Positions 10,281-22,200 of a DNA stretch of 64,000 bases are shown piece by piece. The stretch spans positions 372,001-436,000 of the forward strand of contig BLLK01000060.1 of assembly GCA_021927905.1 (NCBI GenBank), given 5' to 3'. The notes beneath the pieces are model-generated. The model made no database searches. It saw only the letters and a program-made list of their open reading frames with translations, and was not told the origin of the DNA. Each line of letters opens with the position of its first letter. Position 1 is the first letter of the stretch. Both the position numbers and the translations under genes were made by a program. This DNA comes from Chaetoceros tenuissimus (Eukaryota > Bacillariophyta > Thalassiosirophyceae > Chaetocerotales > Chaetocerotaceae).

Positions 10281-13200
10281 ATGTACAGAAAGTTTACTGG
10301 CTTTCTATTTTTACCTTGCATCATTCTTGCACTTCGTCTTCTTCAGTTTCTCGATGTATGTGAGGCTGGTGGTGTTCCTTCGGTGAGGAGAGGACGAGGA
10401 GGAGGGCAGAAAATTGTTGCTTCAAAAGAAAAAAAGGTAGAGGAACAGCAGCAGCTCTATACTAGTGATACTTTGAATGAGTTTCAATGGAGTACTAGAG
10501 ATACAGGTAGTCTGGAAAAAGACTTCGACGAAGATACTCCTCATCCGAATCATGATAGCAGTACTAGCAGTGGTGGTGATATTGAGGACACTACTACTAA
10601 TCAACATGAGGAGGACTCGGCAGCAAGAGGGGAAAATAATCAAGAAGATGATGAATCCTTAATTCAAGATACTTTTAGTGGCAATTTTTCTCTCGTTAAA
10701 GCGGATCAACGTGAAAAAGAAGAGAGGAGTCCTCTCACCACTACTCCTGGTGTTGGGGTTCTTCACCATGGTCACCAACAGGAGTCGTCGTCGTCGGAGT
10801 TTTTGGAAAAGATGCAGAGTGACAAAACACCATTTGAAGAAACATCTGTGTCGGACTGGGTATTGAATTTGGCGGGAAAAGAAGAAGAAGATGACGTCAG
10901 CGAAGTGTCAGTCAGGAAGAATCTTAACGGCCAGTTACTGGTAAGTCAGGTATTTTCTGCCAGCTACGTACAACATTTTTTTTCTTTCCATCTCACATCC
11001 ATTACCATATTTATAGACCACTAAAATCTTTGGAAAATCTTCTCGCAGACTTTCAAGTATCAAAGAAGATGAAAATGAACAAGGTTTGAACATCTTTTCA
11101 AAAAAGAAATTGGCGTCTTTTTCTTCAATTCGTGATTCTTCTAGTTCTCGTCAGTCCTTGGTAAAAATGAGTCCATATCAACAAGGTGCAGAAAACAAAA
11201 ACACTCTAGCAACTAGCAAAAAACTTAATGGAAGAAATCGCCTTTCGTCATTCCGATCTGGAGCTATGCAGATGCCACTAACTGCAGTGCGTTTCATTTC
11301 AAACTACAACTATGATGGTACAGATACACTTTTCTGTCTAAAGGTTAAAAGTCTCAGAGTTCCGGCCAAGTTACAAATTAGAGCGTGTGATTCAATTACC
11401 GATCAAAGCAACTGGTTTTACTTTGACTCTAATCAGTATCTTCGTCTCAGCATTGATTCGTCAAAATGCATCAGATGGGTGAAAACTAGTTTGATTCTTG
11501 ATAACTGTCCTTTGGGAGAGACAAATCTCAAAAGAGCAAAATTTCAATTCAACAAAATACTCAGTGGAATTGAAGCTCGAAAAGGCGATGATTTCAGACA
11601 ATGGATGATTGGAGTTGACCGGACGGACAAATTTGATTTGGTTCGTCTTTTTCTCAGGAATGGTGGAAGAGACAATAGATCGTGTTATGCTTGGGAGATG
11701 GATTATGCAAGTGAAAGTCCATCTCTATCTCCCACATCCTCTCCCTCTACATCTCCATCTGTCAAGCCCTCATCTAAACCATCTTCTCATCCAACTGCTA
11801 AACCTTCAAGTGAGCCTTCTTTACTTCCGAGCTCATCGCCTTCAGTGACTCCGACAGCTGAACCTTCTATGCGCCCAAGCGCTTCTCCAACATCTACACC
11901 TTCCACTTCACCTTCATCTGAGCCCAGTTTACTTCCTTCGGATCAGCCTTCTTTGCTTCCGTCATCGATACCATCTGATATTCCAAGTGGTAAGTCAATG
12001 GTGATTGCATCGTCAGTGTTGGGTCTTGACTTTGCTATGATGAGGTGTGTTCGTCTACATGTGTCTTCTTTTCTTTACTTTTACTAACTACAATATTTCA
12101 TAGATGCGCCTTCCGATGTTCCGTCTGATGTACCTTCGGATCAGCCTTCTTTCTTCCGTCATCGATACCATCTGATATTCCAAGTGGTAAGTCAATGGTG
12201 ATTGCATCGTCAGTGTTGGGTCTTGACTTTGCTATGATGAGGTGTGTTCGTCTATATGTGTCTTCTTTTCTTTACTTTTACTAACTACAATATTTCATAG
12301 ATGCGCCTTCCGATGTTCCGTCTGATGTACCTTCGGATCAGCCTTCTTTGCTTCCGTCATCAATGCCATCTGATATTCCAAGCGGTAAGTCAATGGGAAT
12401 TGTATCTTTAGTCGTTAGTTGTTTTGCAAAGCTATTGTTTTTGGTGTTTGGTCTTGACTTTGCTATGATGAAGTGTCTTCGTCTATACGTGTCTTCTTTT
12501 TCTTTACTTTTACTAATTGCAAAGTTCTTTTTCTCAATGTTTCATAGACGAGCCTTCCGATGTTCCGTCTGATGTACCTTCGGATCAGCCAAGTCTTTTG
12601 CCATCTGCAGGTCCATCTAGCCTTCCAACGACAGAGCCTTCGCTGCTTCCGTCATCTGAGCCATCAAATCCGCCTTCTGATATACCGTCGACAGTTCCTA
12701 GTGATTCTCCGTCTATGGTTCCAAGTATAGAACCAAGTAACTCACCTACTGATTGCGTGGATGAAATGGGCTGGATTGTTGGTGGACAGTCCGACTACGC
12801 TGGAATGACTTGTACTCAACTTAGCTCCGAGGTTCATGACTGGTGCAATGCCGTGGGGAATGTGACAGACCATTCTTACAATGGAAAAGGTGTGAAAGAG
12901 GCATGTTGTGCCTGTGGTGGATCACATTACATGTCGACTTATCCATCGAGTACTCCCTCTAGCAAACCTTCAATCTCGTCTGCACCCACTACTGACAGTG
13001 AGGCACCATCTGCTGCTCCTTCTTCACAACCATCGGTCTGCGTTGATACTCCTGGTTGGGAATTTGAACATGGAGGTGCTTCTCTCGGGTGTAGTGCGAT
13101 CGAAGAGTATCCAGACGATTTTTGCAAAAGGTTTCAGGATATTTACTTTTTGGGAAAAAATACTTTTTCTGCATGTTGTACCTGTGGAGGTGGCATACAT

Positions 13201-16200
13201 CATTCTGTTTCGCCAAGTTCCTTCCCCACGGACTCTCCAAGTAACATTCCCACTTCGAATCCTACGTTGTCTCAAACACCAACCATAGGAATCACATCAT
13301 TCCCAAGCGCTTCCCCTTCAACATCTCTGGAGCCTTCTCTTGCACCTAGTCGACAGGCGGGAACCGTTTACGATGATATGGAATGTAGTTACACCTCAGA
13401 ATGCAAGAATGTAGGAACTAGTTTTTGTTTACCAAATGAAGATGAAAGTATTGTGACCAGCACTGGGAAGATTTGTAGAGCGAAAACGGTAAGATTTTAG
13501 TTGTGTTGGCTTGTATGTTTTTGTTTTCTCGCAAAGTAACTCACACTACTTTAAAAAACAAGGCTGATGAAAGATTTTTGGAAGAAGCATATGATATGGA
13601 TAATCCAAAGCAAATGTTGAGACGGAGAGACGTAAGTGAAAAATTCAATGTATCGTCATTTCATCTCAATTTAATTCTCATTACTCACCAATGCAACAAG
13701 ACTTCTGAGACTTTTAATGCAATGAGATCATTGATAGATGGTATTTCTAGACCTTATTCCCCTATTGATGGTATTCAAAAAGGAGGTATTCTGAAAAATA
13801 AATCATCCTCTACAATCAAAGTTGAAGGGAATGTCTGGACAGGAATTAAAATGACCAATGATGACAAAGTAGAGAAGCCGTATTTTTTGACTCCTCATAC
13901 ACGGCTCCGCTTTAAATTTACCTTGAAGAATGAAGCAAAGTCACATGCACTTTGTCTAGATTTTGATTCAATTGCAAGTGACCCGAGAAAGTGTTTATAT
14001 CTAGCTGGGACGGATTTCAATCCAGCTCAGCCATTTTCGCCCAAGACCGACTTGGATTTACAGAGGGCAAAACATTTGAGTTTGGCTTCCGGTATGGTTG
14101 CCACTCAAAGTTCTACCGACACTGATGAGGTTACTGATGCATATAAAGCTATTGATGGATTTCTTGACCCGCATGATAAAGAACTTGTTTATCCTGAAAA
14201 GAATTCCATTTCCAAGACAGGCAATGGAAGTAATCAGTGGTGGCAAGTTCAGTTTGATAGTGAGGTTTCTATTGATCGAATTGTCATTCATAAGGCGCAT
14301 GATTTCCCGCTTGATATTTTTCAATTGAAAATTTGCTTAGATAATGACTGTACTAGTCCTAATTACACTGAGAGAATAACAACAAAAAATTCCATAATTG
14401 ATCACAAATTGGACAGTGCAGCAAAAGGCAAAATTGTTAAAATCGAGATGATGCAGGCGGGCGTTTTAGCACTGGCGGAAGTGCTAGTATTTGGTCCTGA
14501 TGAAGTCGATGCTGCTAAAAATACTATCAAAACTTTTGATATTCCTGTTGGAAAGATGATAATGGAAGGTATCAGCTTTGGATATCCTCTATGGAACGGT
14601 ATCAAGAGACAACTAGAATCAGTGAATGGTAGTTCCAACGTAAATCTTGATTCGAGCTATCTTGTCACTGATGTAATGGTTGAGTTTTCATCTTCAATCT
14701 CTACCATCCAAGTAGGTTTGAAGGAAAATGGTGAATTTGTGTGCTCAATGCTTTTAGAAGATTTGAGTGATGACTTTGTACATGTTGCTATGCCTCCAAA
14801 TTGTTTTGGTGATAAAGTTGAAATCATTGATGTTGGGACCCAAGTTGAGATTGTTCAAGTTTTTGGATCAAAAAACAATGACAGAAAAATATATGGAAGA
14901 CCACTAATCAAATATATTGCTCTGATTCAAGATGAAATATTGGAAGAGTCGATAGCCTTGTCGTCATTTTCAAATATTGAGCTCTACGAACGGACAGAGG
15001 CCAGTGATGATACTGCTATGGTGAGTATCTATGACAATATTTCCTTTTTTTATAGGAGGGGTGAAGCCTGATTATGAGGACCCTACCCGAATTTGCCGCC
15101 GCCGGAACGAATATTGAATTCTACCCTGGTCGAACCCTTATTACTCAGACTCTGTCGTCATAGTAGTGATATCCTTAACCGATACGGATGCCTCTACTTA
15201 GTGTTTAGTCAGTGAAGAATCTGTGGATGAAACATTCACCCCTCTGAAAATTTGGGTAGATTCCTGGCCGCCGGAAGCCGTCCATCATTCTACCCGCCTG
15301 GTCGATAGTTGATAGCCCTCTCCATACAAGGCTTCACCCCTCCTATGCAATATTTCCTTTTTTTATGCATTTCTAATTTTCATTGCTTAATTTGTATCTT
15401 GTTGTCCTGTAATAGTTTCGTCCTCTCCAAGTCAATGATAAAGACTCTTCCAGTGCCATTCCTTATGGTAATGTTGCTGCTTTCAAACAAGACTTTGGAG
15501 GGAAAATAGAAGTCAGCACAGACAAGACCGCAGTCACTATTCACGGTAATGCGTGGAAAGCTTTTAAATTAGCTACACCAATCACAGTAAATGCAAAAAG
15601 CACAATTGAATTCAAATTCATGCTGCAAGAGCAAACGGAGGGACATGCTATTTGCGTCGACAATGATCTTAATCATGATCCTTTCATGGGCAAAGATGTG
15701 CGTTGTATCTTGTTGGCAGGCTCTCAGTTTAGTGACTGGAGGCATGTGTTTAGAAAGAACCTTGCTCTTGATGGGACAGCCTATCAAAATTTTGATTCGA
15801 GTAACTTATCTCTTGGTGCGGCAAGTAGGGGCAACGATGGGAATCTCAACACCTTCACCAACACTGGTTTCCCAGATGATGGTGTAGATACTGACTTTTG
15901 GATTCAAGTTAAAGATGGATGGGTTGCGGAAGAAGTGATAATTTACAATAGAATGGACTCTTACGTAGATCGTTTCGATGATTATACAGTCTACATTAGA
16001 AAGAGTGATGGTACTATTTTGGACCAAAAGAGGCTAAACACAATTCCTGAAAGTGGAATCATCCGTGTGAGTGGATTCAGAGACTACGAGTCTGAAATGA
16101 CAACTAATGAAAAGATTGAAGTGGGGATCAAACTTCACAATAAAAGTGGAACCAAGTTTCCTCACATGATTGCTGAAATGTTTGTATATGGTCGGCCGTT

Positions 16201-19200
16201 GATCGGGAGAAATACATCCTTTTCTATTAACTTGGCAAGTCTGTTCCCAGATTCTCAGTCAACCGTCCCAGCTGCGGTTTCTTTGAATACTATTCGTTAT
16301 GTAGTATTGATTCAAGATAGTGATAGAATTCCGGCCCAAGGTCAGTCTCAATTCTCGACGATACGCATTTACGATGGATCTTCTTCAACGTCAAGCCAAG
16401 ATACTCCTTTGAAGATGGAAGAAGATCCTAATCCAGAAGTGCCTCATCAACATGTGGATTTTGGAAATCTATTACCTCCAGAGTTGGATAATCGAAAGAC
16501 CTGGTCTGATATTAACAAACTTTATCCATCCCGAAGTGATGGATGGGAAGTTGTATCAGATGTAATGAAAGATCCAAAAAATGACTGCTACTTTTCCAAA
16601 TTCTTCACCTACGGATACATTAAAAATAACCGTGAGGAGACAATCTATCACAACTATTTGAAATCAGCTTTTGGGAGTATTTCTGAGACCTCTGGATCCT
16701 TAGATCGTCTCGGTAGTGCGAATACAGAGACGCTATTTTGTATCGCTGGGGAGATACAAGAAGTTGACCGAAGTAGCTTTGAAAAATCATATGATGAAAT
16801 CTACAAGAAAGGCGCACAGTATGAGGATCAAATCGAAAACAAAGCTACAGCGAGTATGTCTTCAATTGCCGAATTCGGTGATTACGCATATGGACCTGAA
16901 AAGGCTATAAAAAATGATATATCCAGCCACTTTCCTAAGTTTCCGGAAGAATTTTTTTGGAGAAATGGAGGATCATACCCAGATGGATATCATTGTATTA
17001 CTTTTGGACAATACTGGGTAGGAGATGGTTGGCCATTACAAGATAATCAATTGTGTTGGTTAAACAAATATGCAAATCCAAACCAATCAAATTATTTTCA
17101 ACTTTGGTTTTATGATTCGAGGTGGGTACATTCCGACCCTAATTATGATTGGATGCCTCCTGTATCAAAAATCAATCAATACAAGAAAATTAGAAAAGAA
17201 GGTAGATGCGATGATGGTTATCCAGGTCGTGAGGGAGTGGATTTAAAAATTTGCACCCCACGAAGTAGTCCATACTTTTTCGAGTACCAAACTTATGATC
17301 CGGTTGGGTTGGAAAATCATATTTTTAAATGCTTACATGTTTTTGATTCTGTCCTTGGTCACAATGACGATCATCTGTGCAATACTGGCAGTGGACAATT
17401 AATTGGATCTGTCACTTCTCTAACTGCAAAAGGGTAAGTCTTTATGACCTGATTTATTATAATTCGACAAACTGCAAAAGGTTCTCATATAATTTAATCT
17501 ATGCCTTAATCAAAAGCGGGATGCCATGGTACAAGTTGAAATGGAAGCATGTTTATCGAGTAACATCGCTTGAAATAAGAGCAAGCACTAACGAATATTT
17601 TAGAGACCAAATGAAGAACTTTAAAATCATATTTCTGAAAGCTGGGGAGGAGGTTAAAGTTTACAATTGTCCTGATTTACCACCACGTCCTGTTTCAGAA
17701 GAGGACTGGCACCAAATTAGCGTTGGATTCCCAATGGATGTTGATGAAATTAAAATTGAATTAAGTACGGTGAACTTAGAAGATTATAAATGGCCCAAAG
17801 AAAGAAATCCTGTGCTTGCGCTAGAAGGTATAAGAGTGAGAGGCAATTTGAGTATGAATTCGATTATGGATTCCTTCAAGTATGTACCACCGGCACTCCC
17901 ATTATCAGGCAACATAATATGTGATGATGACATTGACAAGATGGCATTCCAGGCATTGGTTTGCGACGTCCCGGATACTCCCGCAGAAATCACTACATTT
18001 GATGTGAAGAACTTTTACTATGATGACAACCAGAAGCAATGGTGGTTTCCTCATCTTTTAATCAGCCCAACCAAATTTCAAAAGCAAATTGAGACTTTTC
18101 TAAAAGGAAAATATACAGATGAAAAGGAAGTGATCGAATGGATGGAGGATACGAGGCGGTATGGTAAAGTGGATTGGAACAAGCTAGCAGAGGAATTAGC
18201 ATTTTCCTACCGCGAACGGTTTACTGCTCAAATACAATCATTTGCAGGTTTTACAGAGTACCAAAAGAGTGAAGGTTCAGACCCTAAATGCAATCCATCT
18301 TCCACAGTTGAAACAAATGACAAATACTTTTGTTTTGAGCAATCTCAGAAAGACAAACAAATAACCTTCACATACACAAGTCCTGAATCACAAAAGGAGA
18401 AATACAAAATTCTGAGTGAAGAAGTAAGAGAGCAAGATAACTATGGACTTGTAGCTGTTGGAGAAATTGCAGCTGAGACGACTTCATCAAACATGTTCCC
18501 TTTTTTCATAGAGTCTGGTGATGAGAAAAGTAAAAGCATCTCATTTCAGAAAGGTTGCTATAATGCCTATATTGAGTTGATCGACTTTGATGGAAAAACT
18601 TCCATGCCAATTGTTACTGGAGTGGGTAAACTTCCTGAAAAGTGCACACGTACTGGAGTTTGTATTGTTCATTGGTGTAGTAGCGACAAAATTGATTTAA
18701 GTGCAACCACAAGGAGGAGTAAAGCAAAATTCAAAATATCATCCTATGTTGGAGGAGAACAAGCTGCCATGTCTGGAGAATCAATCGATAAAGTACATTG
18801 TCTTCAGCAAGCACCAGAAGATGGTTGTGAGAAAGATTTATCTTTTACTGTCGACGTGTCAAAATTCGAAGCGGTACAGATCCCGAGTAAAAATGCAAAG
18901 AGAGGTTCAGTGGTGATTAGGAATAGAGCCAAAGATGACGAAGAGACTACATGTTTTGACATTCCTTACAAATGGAATTTCGAGGAGTATACAAAAAAAA
19001 TGGAAATGAATGAAAATAGCAAAGTTACACAATTTTACTCAGAAAACTTTGAAGTACCCGCGAAAATTGAATACGAATCAGACTTACTGCTAGTGGATGT
19101 TGCAAATGATGTCGGAGGAGCTTTGGCTGTATTCTCAAAAAAGAACAATGACAATACTTGGGTCATTAAGGCTCAAGTTTGTACTGAAGAAAACAACAGT

Positions 19201-22200
19201 CTTGAGTTACCTTCTTTTCAAATTACTTTCAGTAGCAAAGATACCTATGCAAAAAGCAAGACCAGGACGACTGCTATTTCAGATAGTGGCACAGTTATAG
19301 TAATTGAGGACGGTGGCAACTTAAGAATATTCAACCTCAATGCTGTTTCTGAGAAATGGAATGAAGATACAACTTCAACTATATTTACTTCAACTACAAA
19401 AACTGTGCTCCAGGTAGCCCTTAGTACACATGGACACTTCCTTGCTGTTCTTTTTAAAAACAATAATGGAAGTAAGGAGCTCATCCTATATCAAAGAGAC
19501 GCGTTAAAAATGGATTATAAGGCAAGGACAAAAAGTCCTGTCGTAATTTCAAATTCCTCTGCTGATCAAATATCTGTCTATGCATCTGAGTCAGGTCTAG
19601 TCTCCGTGGCTGTGAAAGCAAAGGGTGTGGATGATACTATTATGAAAACAATCGAGGTAAGATATACTTGCATGAAAAGCAACGCAATTTTTATGCTTTT
19701 GTCATTGACTAACATTTCAACCAATTTCAGTTTCATTTTCTTTGTTCGGATTCAAACTCCCGTTTCCTTGAAGGAGACTGTCAATGCCGCGACGGCTTCG
19801 TGATAAACTCATCTACTCATGGAATGAAGAAATATTTGGAGCAAGGTGATTCCTGTATTCCTCAAATCCATTCAACAGAAATACATGTTACTGCAAGAAT
19901 GGCTACTATTCCTCTTCATAAAAAGACTGATTCTAAATTGACAACGAAATATGACGGTGATGATCATCTAGTTTCAGACGGAGTCAAACTTGAAAAACGA
20001 GTTGAATCGAGTTCCTTCCAAACGGTTTCATTGAAAGATATCGCCAAGGTAGTAGACCATGGTGGAGAAAAACCAAAATTGCAACTAACATCATTGGAAC
20101 CTGGGAAGATGTACCAGTTGACAATGAAATATGATGAGACTTTTGTAAAGGTCAGGTTTGTCACTCACTGTACGTGTAATACTGCGAGAGATATAACTGG
20201 TGCCCCAAAGGATATGAAAATAGTCGAGCAAAAAGAAGGAAGAGTTTTTTTCTCATTTGTGGACAACTCCCTTTGTGAAAATGCGTTTTCATTCATTAGA
20301 TATGCAGCCTACGAAGAATTCTCAGAATCACTTGATTCTGCAGTATCATTTGGAATGATGTCTTCCCCTTCTGATACCAAGTGCCACCACGAGAAGATAG
20401 AACCAAACGAGGAAGTTTTTGATAATTTGACTTTGTCAAAACTCATTGTTGGAAAGACATATGTGTATTGTGTGCGTGCTGGTTCAAGTAAAGGAGCATA
20501 CATGCCTTCTCCTTATGACTTTTCTGATTCTGGGGAAGATCTAAGCTTCTCCGAGGCGAGCTGTACACCTCATGTCATCCAATGGGAGGCTTCAATAAAC
20601 GGAGTAATCACAACAGAGCCACAAAGTGGGTCATTGCCAATCGAAGGTGTTGAAGTTACCTATCAACTTCTTTCCATGAACTATGAAGATCTTTCCTGCG
20701 AAGGCTGCAATGGGAAGAAATTTACACAAGCTGGTGGAGGATTCGTGATTGATTTTCTCTTGACACATCCATACTTAGAAGGAGTGACTCATTTAACTGA
20801 GATACCTCTCAAGTTGAACTTCAGTAAAACAACCAAAGGTACAAATGATATTCATCATACCTTCCTTTGTAATCGTGGAGAAGAAGTTTGCAGTGAACAA
20901 GGCCATATTGTGTTTTTAAAACACTTGGAATTCCAGAAAAAAGTAGAAATATACGATTCGACTCAGGTAATGTTGTCAGGAAATGTCTTCTTATTAGATA
21001 CAGTGTTTGCTGGTTCAAATGGCTGTCCTGTCCCAAATGCAAAAGTTGAAATTTTTCACAGAGTCCCTTCGATTGATTCGCCAGAATTGTTAACTCAGAC
21101 CGAGACAGATGGACAAGGTCGATATGAAGCCCCTGTCGTGATTGGTTCCGTAATAAATGAAATATCAATTTATTATGAGAAACATGAGTTCAAAGCTGCA
21201 AGCAATAATAACTACGACTACAAAAATGGTGTGATCATATCGGCTGATGGTCTCTACAATGGAAATGACTTTGTCGATGTTACTAGAGCTTCGATGACAC
21301 TCGAAGGTAAGTAAAATGATATGATTAATATTCATACGATGAAATGCTTCTCACTTGTTATGCTAGTTGCCGGTGGAGATTGTAATTCACCTTTGGGGAA
21401 AACAACTGCCCAGATTTCTGTGCTTGGATGCAATTGGCCAGGAAAAACTGTAATCCAAGATACCAACAATGGTGACGAATACAAGAAAAGAATAGTCAAT
21501 CTACCTGCAGCAATTTTAGAAGTTCAAATCATAGATATTGTGGACGAGGACGACAAACGTATCAATGCAATTTGGGAGTCATTTCAAAATCCAGTAGTTT
21601 TTAGAACTATTGATTTGAGAGATACTAGTGTTTTGGAAGACATGATCCAAGAAGAAGAAAAGCAAGAAGTCCATACTACTACTGGAAAGGCTGAAGACGA
21701 TGCTGGGGATGTAGCTGGGGATGCCCTACCTGATAGTGATGCAATGATGCAAGAGAAAGAGACTGTTCGCTTTCAATACGATGGCACTTTGAAAATGGTC
21801 GTTTCGATTGAGCACCCATCAACATTTGAGGTACAGGATGTCAAGTATGATCAACTAGAAGCGTCATATAGAAATTTTGATTCGTTCCATGTAATTGACT
21901 ACATGTCCCTCTTCAAGTTGCAAATTGATTTAGAGTATGAAATTATAAAAGATGAGGTGTACTGCAGCAAAGTAGACAATTCGCATTATATTAGTATTAG
22001 CTCTAATCTTGGAGCGGACAGAATGGATGGCTTTGAAGAGTTTTACAACTCTGTTGATTATGTCACTCAAGACCTTTTACTTTTATGTAATGATGTCGAC
22101 CTTTCTGGTATCTGGGACAACGGAAGCGATGGTCAAGGTGTTTGCAACGAGCAAGTTGTCCCAGCGGGTACTGAAGGTTCTACAAGGTCAGGTCTACCAG

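Noticed and set aside
12348-12572. Small ORF in the PSxxPS region
   Set aside because: It runs through the third duplicated intron; the splice sites explain the sequence better.
11719-12756. CRISPR-like or satellite array
   Set aside because: The periodicity is that of coding Ser/Pro repeats with intact introns; there are no unique spacers between constant repeats.
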